Positions 35,097 through 43,437 of a stretch of DNA of 64,000 bases are shown piece after piece (the stretch's first letter is position 1; each line of letters opens with the position of its first letter). The notes below the pieces were generated by a model. It was not told the DNA's origin, made no database searches, and worked only from the letters and a program-made list of their open reading frames with translations. The translations under genes were made by a program, and so were the position numbers. Source of the DNA: Bacillus sp. FJAT-14578 (GTDB lineage: Bacteria > Bacillota > Bacilli > Bacillales > Bacillaceae_H); the NCBI RefSeq assembly GCF_000504165.1, contig NZ_AYSE01000004.1, positions 186,001-250,000 on the forward strand. Direction: 5' to 3'.

Positions 35097-35275
35097 GTAT
35101 TATTTTCATCTTCTAGCATCTTTTTTGATTAATCCATTCAGTATTACATATATACCCCTGCGTTTTCTGTGTGATTTAACTTTCCAAAATAACGTGATTT
35201 AGTTTGCTATTTAGCCTGCCAATTAACATTTTCTACTTTATAACCGAACTACTTAGGGAAATCTTCTGATTTTCT

Positions 35276-36313
35276 TTACAATCCAGTCGAATGAAACAAG
35301 ACAATTCTCCAGCCGTCCGGGTCTTCGATGGTGAACCCTTTATGTGCCCAATAGGGATTTTCCGGTTCGACTGGCGTATAACCAAGGGTATCTAACCGGG
35401 TGATGATGCGGTCAATGGCATCGCCGTCTGGCATATAAAAGACAAGAAGATTATCTTTTGTTGGTGCCGGACAAGGCGATCCGTCCACATGACGGGTGAA
35501 TTCCAAATGATACGGAAGGGAAGGGAGTCCGAACATGACCCCGTCAAATCCATCATGACCGTAAAATTCTCCGATCTTCCTTAAGCCCAATCCCTCTCCA
35601 TAAAACTGGATGATTTCCTCAAATTTATCGGTAGGCCTGGCGATTCGCATTTGAACGGCAGGAAACTCTTCCGACCATTGTTTCTTGATTTTCACTGTAT
35701 AAGGCAATTGAGGATGTTTCAATATTTGGTCTACTTCACCGGCGACTTCCACCATTAACGGATGGATCGTCGCTCCTATGTTCGTTGGATACCAGGGCCG
35801 TTTTTGTTTGGCTAACACCAGTACACCCATTTCATCTCCGAAAAAGCGGAATGTAGGTGAATCGCTCTTTATTTTATCCGTCAGCGGTGTCAAAAAGCTG
35901 TTGAATGCTTCAATGTTATCGGAAGGCATGCCGATTTCGCACACATCATAGAATCCGGTTGTATAATCGTGGTAAGGACAAGGCCGCTCTAATATTTCAA
36001 GCATGTTTCCGTCCGGGTCGTTGAAATACATTTGTTTACCTTTCCAAAACAGACTTGTTTCTCCATCCTCATCGGGTAGGGCCAACATTTTTAGTTTTTC
36101 ATACATATGATGAAAGAATTCGAGATTTGTACGGAAGGCAAAATGATAATAAGGTTTATGGACTGACTGCTGAAACGTGATCAACGTTTTTCCCGCTTGA
36201 ACCGTAAAGAATGTTTCGGTTTCTTTTATGGAAGGAAGTTCGAGCGCTTCTCTATAAAATGTTTTCATTTCGTTAATATGCTTTGTCTCTAACGTTAATT
36301 TTAAAATTTGCAA
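35276..36313 (-). CDS. VOC-superfamily protein, multi-domain with YycE-like C-terminus
   Basis: About 345 aa. The N-terminal part (about 1-115) is a glyoxalase/VOC domain ending MYFNDPDGNMLEILERP. The middle (120-190) looks like half of another module. The C-terminal part (about 205-345), with MRIARPTDKFEEIIQFY and FTIEDPDGWRIVLF, resembles the stand-alone YycE protein of B. subtilis. I favour the TTG at 36313, seven bases after GAGG; the GTG at 36322 overlaps that site. Substrate unknown. Confidence 0.8.
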   Translation of the reverse strand: MQILKLTLETKHINEMKTFYREALELPSIKETETFFTVQAGKTLITFQQSVHKPYYHFAFRTNLEFFHHMYEKLKMLALPDEDGETSLFWKGKQMYFNDPDGNMLEILERPCPYHDYTTGFYDVCEIGMPSDNIEAFNSFLTPLTDKIKSDSPTFRFFGDEMGVLVLAKQKRPWYPTNIGATIHPLMVEVAGEVDQILKHPQLPYTVKIKKQWSEEFPAVQMRIARPTDKFEEIIQFYGEGLGLRKIGEFYGHDGFDGVMFGLPSLPYHLEFTRHVDGSPCPAPTKDNLLVFYMPDGDAIDRIITRLDTLGYTPVEPENPYWAHKGFTIEDPDGWRIVLFHSTGL

Positions 36314-36574
36314 AGGATTCACCTCAATCTATAAGTTTCGTCTTCTATTGATAACAACTGTATCATGTGGCTGCCTTTCAAGACATCGTCTGTCGGTCTA
36401 AATAGATGTCAAACTAAAGATGTATGTTGGAACGGGCAGCATGCCGCTTTCATTGGTCCATCATATTCTCTTTGACGCACCAATATTTGGTATAATGAAT
36501 GAGAGAGAAGATAAAAGTGATTTTTTTATATTTAGTAGAAAAGGGATTACAGAAAGGGGAGAGGGGTCCATTCT

Positions 36575-37372
36575 ATGGAATATGTAATTGATTTAGAGAA
36601 AGTATCATGGAAGCGAGAACAGTCCAATTTGCTTCATGATGTAAGCTGGCAAGTAAAAAAGGGAGAACATTGGGCGCTGCTAGGGCTGAATGGGTCGGGA
36701 AAAACGACGCTTCTTAACATCATTAACGGATACATTTGGCCGACAAATGGAAAAATTCACGTTCTTGGCCAGCGTTTTGGTGCAGCCAATTTGCCAGAGC
36801 TGCGGAAATCAATCGGGTGGGTCAGTTCCTCTTTGCAGGAAAAGCTTTATGGGCACGATTTAACACAAGAGGTGGTCATCAGCGGGAAGCACGCATCCAT
36901 TGGCTTGTATGAACACGTAAGGAAAGAAGAATTGGAACGGGCTCTTTCCCTCATGGATATCATGGGGTGCGGCCATTTGGTCAATCGTATGTACGCCACA
37001 TGTTCGCAGGGGGAAAAGCAAAAGCTGCTCATCGCAAGGGCGCTCATGGCTGAACCGGATATTTTAATCTTGGATGAACCTTGTAACGGGCTTGATCTGT
37101 TTTCAAGAGAAAGACTACTTCAAAGCGTGAATGAATTGGCAAAGCGGCCTGATGGTCCGACCCTTATCTATGTTACACACCATTTAGAAGAAATTATGCC
37201 CGTATTTACACGGACATTGCTCCTTCGCCGCGGTGAGATATACAAGATGGGAGACACGAAAGAAGTGTTAGAAGAAGAACATCTGTCCCGTTTTTTTGAA
37301 CATCCGGTATCGGTCCAATGGGAAGATGGCCGTGCATCTGTAAAGCTGAAAATCCAAACAAATACGTATTAA
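36575..37372 (+). CDS. ABC transporter ATP-binding protein (YlmA type), no permease partner
   Basis: A 265-aa single ATPase domain. Walker A GLNGSGKTT, Walker B DILILDEP and switch His in YVTHHLEE are intact. The signature motif is CSQGEKQK rather than LSGGQ, as in the YlmA/ModF-like group. No membrane partner is encoded next to it, so the function may not be transport. Monocistronic; closed by an R1 repeat. Confidence 0.87.
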   Translation: MEYVIDLEKVSWKREQSNLLHDVSWQVKKGEHWALLGLNGSGKTTLLNIINGYIWPTNGKIHVLGQRFGAANLPELRKSIGWVSSSLQEKLYGHDLTQEVVISGKHASIGLYEHVRKEELERALSLMDIMGCGHLVNRMYATCSQGEKQKLLIARALMAEPDILILDEPCNGLDLFSRERLLQSVNELAKRPDGPTLIYVTHHLEEIMPVFTRTLLLRRGEIYKMGDTKEVLEEEHLSRFFEHPVSVQWEDGRASVKLKIQTNTY

Positions 37373-37379
37373 AAGAAAA

Positions 37380-37538
37380 AGAGAATGATTTAAAAGGTAT
37401 AAAAAGCATACCTTTTGAGTCATTCTCCTGGAAGGCCTCGTCATGAAAAACCAGTAAAAACAAGGGATTATGTGACGGGTCCTTTCAGTAAAAATCAGTT
37501 TTTGTGATTTATTAGAGACTTATGGGACAGCCACTTTC
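37380..37538. repeat. R1 dispersed repeat, copy B
   Basis: Same layout as the copy at 18.66 kb: a first hairpin with TTAAAAGGTAT...ATACCTTTTGAG, a second arm set with GGCCTCGTC...GACGGGTCCTTTCAG, and the tail CTTATGGGACAGCCACTTTCT. It ends two bases before the stop of the next leftward gene. Confidence 0.9.
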
Positions 37539-37539
37539 T

Positions 37540-37728
37540 TCATATGTTCGCTGCGTCGATACGCTCTTGGGTGGCGTTGCGGCATCTTTTGCATATTTTG
37601 AATTTCTGTCCGTCCGATTTGCTGGCAGGATAAAGCAGTTTGATTCTCGTTCTGCCGCACACGGGACAAGTACCTCTTCCTTTTGAAGGAAGTTTATAAA
37701 GGGAATGGCCTCTATTGCTTTTTGCCAA
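37540..37728 (-). CDS. small zinc-ribbon protein
   Basis: A 62-aa basic protein with two Cys pairs, CPVC and CKRC, 26 residues apart, which should bind zinc. I favour the TTG at 37728 (nine bases after AAGG); the ATG at 37737 abuts the site. The sequence begins MAKSNRGHSLYKLPSKGRG. Possibly RNA-binding by composition, but that is inference. Confidence 0.7.
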   Translation of the reverse strand: MAKSNRGHSLYKLPSKGRGTCPVCGRTRIKLLYPASKSDGQKFKICKRCRNATQERIDAANI

Positions 37729-37884
37729 TGATCTCATCCTTTCTTACACCAATAATAAAGGATATATTCATATGGACGGGTGCTGGTGACAGAGCACAGT
37801 AAAAATTTTTGGGAAGAAAGTGATTCGGCATTAAAAAGAAGTAGAAAGTTTATCAGCTATATGGATTTGGTGTTTGAACAAAAT

Positions 37885-37932
37885 AAAAGGAAAACAAGGG
37901 AGGAGCTATCATTTCTCCCTTGTTTTCCTTTT
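37885..37932. terminator. bidirectional terminator
   Basis: AAAAGGAAAACAAGGGAG (37885-37902) and its exact 18-base complement (37915-37932). It serves the leftward gene ending at 37948. No convincing rightward gene precedes it. Confidence 0.88.
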
Positions 37933-37947
37933 GCTTGCTCAAAAATA

Positions 37948-38217
37948 TTATTTTATTTTGGGATAACCACTTGAATCAGGAGAAACTTGCCCTCCTGCTC
38001 CCGCAGAATTAATATCAGGCTCGACTCCATCAGGCTGTGAAGGCAAAGAAGAATGCATTTTTTCGTAGGTAGAATCAGTTTGTGTACTCTCCTCATTTTC
38101 TGTAACAGCAATTAAATCAAATTCTGTTCCTTTTAAATGCTCCGCCAATTTTACCTGTATTTTATCTTGGGGTATTGCCTGTTCATCAATCTGTAGTTGC
38201 ACTGTAATAGTCTTCAT
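37948..38217 (-). CDS. small acidic hypothetical protein
   Basis: An 89-aa product beginning MKTITVQLQIDEQAIPQDKI. Its first half looks like a small alpha/beta domain; the second half is Ser/Pro/Gly/Gln-rich and likely disordered. AAAGGAG lies eight bases before the ATG at 38217; an in-frame start 18 bases upstream contains the site. Family not recognised. Confidence 0.7.
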   Translation of the reverse strand: MKTITVQLQIDEQAIPQDKIQVKLAEHLKGTEFDLIAVTENEESTQTDSTYEKMHSSLPSQPDGVEPDINSAGAGGQVSPDSSGYPKIK

Positions 38218-38472
38218 TACGTTTTCTCCTTTCATCGTAGAATCTATTGGTTTATTTCCCTTTTTTCTTTATTTAAAACAAACCATGTTTGTCTATTTCT
38301 ATACAATCAAATTTGGCCATTGTTTCACATAGTCCGGCAGAATTTCTTTATCTCAAGCGCAAAGCGATAGGTGGGGAGGTTCATAGGGTGTTTTGATATT
38401 TAGTGGAATGGAAATCGCTGTTCACTTTTGCGAATAGAAACAAAAAACGTATCCATCTTTTAGAAAAAAACA

Positions 38473-38513
38473 AAGACAGCGCAAGGATGCACTCCTTACC
38501 CTGTCTTATTTTG
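38473..38513 (-). terminator. terminator after the degV gene
   Basis: On the minus strand, AAGACAG..AAGGA...TCCTT..CTGTCTT forms a two-part stem, followed by TGTTTTTTT. The rest of 38218-38538 shows no gene. Confidence 0.7.
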
Positions 38514-38538
38514 TCTGCACGGTACGTGTTCGTCTTTT

Positions 38539-39384
38539 TTACTCGTTTACCCAGCCTAATCCGATTGTGTTTTGCCCCAAGTGGGTTCCGGCAATAGGGC
38601 TTAAGGTCGTAGTCGTAAATTTAATGTGCGAATAAAGTTCTTCCAATTCTTTTTTCCATTCATTGGCTTGCGTCTCATCGTTTCCATGAACAATACTTGC
38701 TTCTTTAATGAGGTGGGCTTCTTCGGCAAAAATTTCAAACATGCGTTCTTTCACTTTTTTTGCTTTCCGTATTTTTTCGGATAATACCACTTTACCGTCT
38801 TCAAATTTAACGATTAGATTTAATTTGATCAAGCTTCCGATAATCGCTTGGGTCGTTGAAAGTCTGCCCCCTTTTTGGAGCTGCGTCAAGCTTCCCGGAA
38901 CGAGATACAGTCGGCCCTTATCTGGCAGTGTGCGAAGGTGGGAGACGATCTCTTCGTACGATTTCCCTTGTTTTTCTAACTCTACGCCTTTTTCCACCAT
39001 TTTTCCTAACGGATAGGATCCGATTTTCGAGTCAATCACTTCCACATTGAATTCTTCCATTTGAGCGGCTGTCACAGAAGCCTGAAACGTTCCTGTTAAC
39101 ACACTGGACGCATGGATGGCGATGGCGTATTCATAGTTTTGTTTCAGCTTCTCATACAATTCAACGAAATCTCCGATAGCCGGCTGCGAGCTTTTCGGAA
39201 GTTCCTTTGATTCCGCTAGTTTTTGGTAGAACTCTGAAGCGGAGAGGTCGATATTTTCCCTATATGAAGTCTCCCCGAAAATAATGTTCAATGGAATGAC
39301 GTAAATGTCATTTTCTTCAATGAATGCGTTTGAAAGGGTGGCGGTACTATCTGTAATCCAAGCGATTTTATTTTGTTTTGTCAT
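38539..39384 (-). CDS. DegV-family fatty-acid-binding protein
   Basis: A 281-aa DegV protein. Family motifs: WITDSTATL at the N-terminus, ASSVLTGTFQAS and a late ATHLG-type THLGQNTIGLG. DegV/FakB proteins present fatty acids to the FakA kinase for phospholipid synthesis. AAGGAG lies nine bases before the ATG at 39384; the frame opens 45 bases earlier. Monocistronic. Confidence 0.9.
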   Translation of the reverse strand: MTKQNKIAWITDSTATLSNAFIEENDIYVIPLNIIFGETSYRENIDLSASEFYQKLAESKELPKSSQPAIGDFVELYEKLKQNYEYAIAIHASSVLTGTFQASVTAAQMEEFNVEVIDSKIGSYPLGKMVEKGVELEKQGKSYEEIVSHLRTLPDKGRLYLVPGSLTQLQKGGRLSTTQAIIGSLIKLNLIVKFEDGKVVLSEKIRKAKKVKERMFEIFAEEAHLIKEASIVHGNDETQANEWKKELEELYSHIKFTTTTLSPIAGTHLGQNTIGLGWVNE

Positions 39385-39459
39385 TAATTGATTCTCCTTA
39401 AGTGTATATATCGGCATTGTATAGAGCATATATTGGCCGTTTATGTATGTAAACGCTAT

Positions 39460-39512
39460 TTTTATCCCGCATGAACAGGCAGGAAGTTCCCGACGGATGG
39501 GAGTTTCCTTTA
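39460..39512. repeat. R2 dispersed repeat, minimal copy
   Basis: TTTATCCCGCATGAACAGGC joined directly to GGGAGTTTCCTTTAG: the two outer ends of the R2 element with the interior missing. The 39385-39785 gap otherwise shows no gene. Confidence 0.65.
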
Positions 39513-39785
39513 GCTCTCTACTATAGTTAACCCCAAATTAAACGTTAAATCAATTAGCAATTTCAAATATATGCCCAATATGGTTTTAAGTTAAACGGTA
39601 AAAGGTAAATAAACCAGTTTGGCGGCTTGGCAATAAGAACTAAGCGATGCTTTTCCGTCCAAATGAGCCAAAAAAATAAAAATAAGGTCAAGCAACTTTA
39701 AAATTTTTTATACATACATTTATTCCAATGAAACTTTTTTACTATGCAGTAAGTCCATATCTTTGTAAAGGGGTGGTGAGCGGGC

Positions 39786-40145
39786 ATGTCAGGGGGACAA
39801 CGAACATTATTTTATCTATTATCCTTTTTTATTCCGGTCGTTGGAATTGTTTTAGAAATCGTTTGGATAAATGATGTAGACTTTGATAAAAAATCAGTCG
39901 AAAAAACTGTTTGCTTATCGCTATCATTTCCGTTGTTTTCAGCTGCATTTGTTGGTTTACTTTATCTACTTTATCTCTCATACCGACGTATAGTGTATAT
40001 TAAACGCTATTTGGAGCCTAATTCACTATTGGACGAATTAGGTTTTTTAAGTATGGGAAATACCGTTTTTTCTTATGCTCCTTGCAACTTGCCTCTCTTT
40101 TCGATTCAGAAAAAGCGCTGCAGAATTTGGCAATCATCATTCTAG
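39786..40145 (+). CDS. small two-TM membrane protein, first gene of the signalling island
   Basis: A 119-aa protein with two hydrophobic segments (about 8-30 and 43-66). The pattern LLSFFIPVVGIVLEIVW is common in small Bacillus membrane proteins. AAAGGGG lies upstream of the ATG. The C-terminal part is basic and low in recognisable features. It ends 16 bases before the PP2C phosphatase gene, so it is likely co-transcribed. Function unknown. Confidence 0.6.
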   Translation: MSGGQRTLFYLLSFFIPVVGIVLEIVWINDVDFDKKSVEKTVCLSLSFPLFSAAFVGLLYLLYLSYRRIVYIKRYLEPNSLLDELGFLSMGNTVFSYAPCNLPLFSIQKKRCRIWQSSF

Positions 40146-40161
40146 TAAAAGGAGTGTATGT

Positions 40162-41187
40162 ATGGGGCGAATCCTCCAGGCTATATTTGCTTTGTTTCTG
40201 TTTTTTATGGTATGGACACCTTTTGTTAGAGTGGCGGAAGCCGGGAACAAAGGTAAAGAGTCAGAAAATTCAAAAGAGTGGACAGGATGGATAGAAGTTG
40301 TTCTTGCCTTTTTGGAACGCCTCCCTTGGTGGAGTTATGTAATCTTTTTCGTATTTGTTTTTTTGATGGGGATCTTTTGGTTAAAAAGGAAGAAAAATCG
40401 GCGCGGCAGTATGATTGCCAACGTAAAAATGAACGTCATTCCCGGCAATGCCCAGCACATTGGCAGCCGGATTGAGCAGCAGGATGCATTTGGGTTTTCC
40501 GATATTAGCGACAGTGCTTTCGTTCACAAATACGGATCAGCGGTTGTGCTGGCGGATGGAATGGGCGGATTGGCCGGCGGGAAAGAAGCGAGCCAGTTGG
40601 CGGTCCAGACATTTTTAGATGCTTATATGTCTCCCGCACCTGTTGAGGCGATTGGCGAAAAGTTATTGACGGCATGTCATGCAGCCAATTCTGCCGTAGC
40701 GGGATTGGCAAGACAAATGGGATTAGAAGAAGGAGTGGGGACGACTTTAATAGCCGCTGTAGTTCATCACAATCAATTATTTTGGATATCAGTTGGGGAT
40801 AGCCGGATTTATTTGCTGCAAAACGGTGCCCTTCATCAATTGACAACGGATCATGTATACGGAAGAGAACTTGACGCGAAAGCCGAGTCGGGAGAAATTT
40901 CGCGAGAAGAGGCTCTCTTTCATCCTGAGAGAAACAGTTTAACGAGTTTCATAGGATTAGAGAAAATGGGAGAAGTCGATTACAGCGTTGAAGCGGTCCC
41001 GCTTTTCAAAGGAGATCGAATTATCCTTTGCAGCGATGGCCTTTATGGTTCGGTTTCCGAAGCCGAAATGCTTGCCGCCTGCTGCTTGGACACCCAAGAA
41101 GCAGCGGAAAAAATGGTGGAGATGGCTTTATCAAAACAAAAGCCACATCAAGATAATGTAACGGCAGCGATGTTAACGATTGCTTAA
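40162..41187 (+). CDS. membrane-anchored PP2C-type Ser/Thr phosphatase
   Basis: A 341-aa protein. Residues 4-26 are a signal-like or first membrane segment, and 57-74 a membrane helix followed by KRKKNRR, so the catalytic part (about 88-341) is cytoplasmic. PP2C metal and catalytic motifs are all present: IEQQDAF (Asp108), ADGMGG (Asp132), GDSR (Asp213), SDGLYG (Asp292), DNVTA (Asp331). It should remove phosphate from Ser/Thr, opposing the kinase at 43.4 kb. AAAAGGAG precedes the ATG at 40162. Confidence 0.9.
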   Translation: MGRILQAIFALFLFFMVWTPFVRVAEAGNKGKESENSKEWTGWIEVVLAFLERLPWWSYVIFFVFVFLMGIFWLKRKKNRRGSMIANVKMNVIPGNAQHIGSRIEQQDAFGFSDISDSAFVHKYGSAVVLADGMGGLAGGKEASQLAVQTFLDAYMSPAPVEAIGEKLLTACHAANSAVAGLARQMGLEEGVGTTLIAAVVHHNQLFWISVGDSRIYLLQNGALHQLTTDHVYGRELDAKAESGEISREEALFHPERNSLTSFIGLEKMGEVDYSVEAVPLFKGDRIILCSDGLYGSVSEAEMLAACCLDTQEAAEKMVEMALSKQKPHQDNVTAAMLTIA

Positions 41188-41213
41188 TGTGGTGATTAAA
41201 AGGGGGAAAATGC

Positions 41214-42461
41214 ATGAAAATGATGGCTGCGGGCACGAAACAGGTGCGCTATTTTTTCAGTCTATTGCTTGCGGTTAGTTTGGTTTTTGTCTATCTTCTT
41301 CCGGCAAAAGCTGAAACAAGGTCCATCGATCAATTGCGGAACAGTGTTGTTCGCATTCTTTGTTACGGAGCGGAAGGGATGTATATAGGAACTGGTTTTG
41401 CGGTCGGTGATACGGAACCCGTTCGTTATATCGTAACCAATTATCATGTGGTGGAGCCCAATTTAAACGGGGTTACCGTTTTGTTGTCAAAAGAGGATCA
41501 AATTAATGCGAATGTGCTTGCCTTCGATAAAGTAAAAGATATTGCCGTATTGGAATTAACACAAGACTTATATAAACGTCCTCCAATGGAACTTGGCACA
41601 AGCGGCAACGTAAAGGCAAGCGAGGAAGTATATGCACTCGGTTTTCCCGGGGATGCGGATTTAATTGATGATACTCCATCAGGTGAACCGGATGATGTCA
41701 CGATTACAAGAGGGATTATTAGTAAGATTTCCACTCAGGGCGGGCGGAAAATCTTTCAAGTGGATGTAGACATCAATCCGGGCAACTCGGGCGGCCCATT
41801 AGTAAATGAACAAGGTCAAGTGGTCGGAATCAATACGTTTGGGGTGACGACAGCTTCAGGCATCAACGGATCGGTTCAAATTGATGAGCTTATTCCTATA
41901 TTGGAGTCCCGTGGCATCCCATATTTGACGTCGTCATCTGCAGACGCACAAGCCCCCGTACAAGCGGAGCCTGAAAAATCAAATGGAATGTGGTGGATTG
42001 TAGGGATTGGCGGTGCCGCCGCATTATTCATTTTAGTCGTAATCGTATTGCTGGCCGTTGTCTTGAAAAAGAAAGGAAAACCGTCAAGCGCTCCTCCGCC
42101 GGTGAAAAAGCAGCAGACGGCAGCTTCTGCAAAAAAGAAACCGCTGATGGTCGGCGTAAATGGATACTTTAACAATCAAGTGATTGAATTAGGAGCCGGA
42201 CAAATTACGATTGGCCGGGATCCTAATTTCTGTCAGCTTGTCTATCCGATGAATACGGTGGATATAAGCAGAAGACATTGCTCCATCAAATATAATGAGT
42301 TAAGCCAAATATTTATATTAGAGGATTATTCTTCAAACGGAACCTTTTTACAAACGGGTGAAAGGTTAAAGGCTGGTCAAACCTATCATCTCCGTTCAGG
42401 CGACCGTTTTTACTTGACTTCATCGCAAAACATGTTTGAAGTTCGATTGGAGAACCGCTAA
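41214..42461 (+). CDS. transmembrane trypsin-like serine protease fused to a cytoplasmic FHA domain
   Basis: A 415-aa protein. Signal peptide 1-33 (...LLPAKA-E). S1C/HtrA-like protease domain 38-235 with His78 (TNYHVVE), Asp109 (KDIAVLEL) and Ser192 (NPGNSGGPL). Membrane helix 259-284, then a Pro/Lys linker and an FHA domain 315-412 with IGRDP, SRRHC and SSNGTF. The protease therefore faces outside and the phosphothreonine-binding FHA faces inside. This is an unusual order: it could couple phosphorylation to extracytoplasmic proteolysis. AAGGGGG precedes the ATG. Confidence 0.9.
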   Translation: MKMMAAGTKQVRYFFSLLLAVSLVFVYLLPAKAETRSIDQLRNSVVRILCYGAEGMYIGTGFAVGDTEPVRYIVTNYHVVEPNLNGVTVLLSKEDQINANVLAFDKVKDIAVLELTQDLYKRPPMELGTSGNVKASEEVYALGFPGDADLIDDTPSGEPDDVTITRGIISKISTQGGRKIFQVDVDINPGNSGGPLVNEQGQVVGINTFGVTTASGINGSVQIDELIPILESRGIPYLTSSSADAQAPVQAEPEKSNGMWWIVGIGGAAALFILVVIVLLAVVLKKKGKPSSAPPPVKKQQTAASAKKKPLMVGVNGYFNNQVIELGAGQITIGRDPNFCQLVYPMNTVDISRRHCSIKYNELSQIFILEDYSSNGTFLQTGERLKAGQTYHLRSGDRFYLTSSQNMFEVRLENR

Positions 42462-43211
42462 ATGCTGTTTCAGACAGGAATCGTTTCGCATGTAGGCGGC
42501 AGGAATGTGAATGAGGATTTTGCTGATTTTCACTTGGCAGCAGGAGGCGGATGTTGGGTGGTCGCCGATGGACTTGGCGGGCACCAAGCGGGGGACATCG
42601 CCTCTAAAACGGCCGTTCAAACCTTTCTTTCTTATTACGAACAAACGGAAGGTGTTGCACCGCATGTTTTAACGGCAGGAATGGAAAAAGCTCAGCGAGC
42701 CATTCTGACTGAACAGAAAAGTAATCGGATGTTATCTTCCATGAGAACGACGATGGTCGCTCTCGTTTGTTCAGAGAAGAGAGCCAATTGGGCACATATT
42801 GGAGATTCGAGACTTTATCATTTTCGCCGCGGCAAAATATCGGTACAAACGAAGGATCACAGCGTTTGTCAAGCACTCGTGAATGCGGGTGAATTAACGA
42901 TGGAACAAATCCGTTTTCATGAGGACCGGAATCGGCTTTATCGTGTGCTTGGAACGGACGGTTCTGTAAAACCGGCAGTGTTAAACAAGGAAGTACAATT
43001 GCAGCATGGTGATGCTTTCTTACTTTGTACGGATGGATTTTGGGAATACGTGATGGAAGAAGAAATGGAGAATGCCTTAACGGCGGCAGATTCTCCAGAT
43101 CATTGGTTAAACCGCATGCTTGCATTTCTCGAAAAACGCGTACAAGGCAATCATGATAATTTCACAGCACTGGCCGTCTTTGTAAAAGATAAGAAAGAAT
43201 TTTTTCGATGA
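42462..43211 (+). CDS. soluble PP2C-type Ser/Thr phosphatase
   Basis: A 249-aa PP2C phosphatase with no membrane segment. Motifs: GGRNVNEDF, VADGLGGHQAGD, HIGDSRLY, LCTDGFWE, HDNFTA. It starts directly after the stop of the protease-FHA gene, with GGAG upstream inside that gene, so translation is coupled. It is the second phosphatase of the island; the two differ in location (membrane and cytosol), which suggests different targets. Confidence 0.92.
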   Translation: MLFQTGIVSHVGGRNVNEDFADFHLAAGGGCWVVADGLGGHQAGDIASKTAVQTFLSYYEQTEGVAPHVLTAGMEKAQRAILTEQKSNRMLSSMRTTMVALVCSEKRANWAHIGDSRLYHFRRGKISVQTKDHSVCQALVNAGELTMEQIRFHEDRNRLYRVLGTDGSVKPAVLNKEVQLQHGDAFLLCTDGFWEYVMEEEMENALTAADSPDHWLNRMLAFLEKRVQGNHDNFTALAVFVKDKKEFFR

Positions 43212-43212
43212 G

Positions 43213-43400
43213 TGCTGGTGTCTAGCTCCAGCGCCTAGCTCAGTACGGGAAAAGATGATGGCCCTCATAAGGCAAAAAGCGTATAAGGGGTCAATCCCTA
43301 TTTCCTTGGGGCCACAGGATGTGGAGCATGCCGACGTTGCCGCAGGACGCGGCGTTCTTAGTCGGCCTTCTTTGATCAAGGCGCTTGAGCTTTTCTTATG
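43213..43400. repeat. R3-type dispersed repeat inside the kinase/phosphatase operon
   Basis: It begins TGCTGGTGTCTAGCTCCAGC and ends AAGGCGCTTGAGCTTTTCTTA, the frame of a repeat family common between Bacillus genes. The interior has GCCGCAGGACGCGGC. It fills the gap between the PP2C and the kinase gene. The R3 copy at 11.4 kb has a different core. Confidence 0.75.
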
Positions 43401-43437
43401 GAAGCATGAATATTTTCATCATGAAAGAGGTGTCATC

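Noticed and set aside
37780..37974. 64-codon frame on the plus strand
   Set aside because: It reads through an 18-bp terminator stem and lacks a ribosome binding site.
39443..39456. TGTAAACGCTATTT as a cre site upstream of degV
   Set aside because: Two mismatches at conserved end positions and no clear promoter context.
43255..43437. N-terminal extension of the kinase by 61 codons
   Set aside because: The extension lies within an R3 repeat; the ATG at 43438 has a proper site and starts directly before the zinc ribbon.
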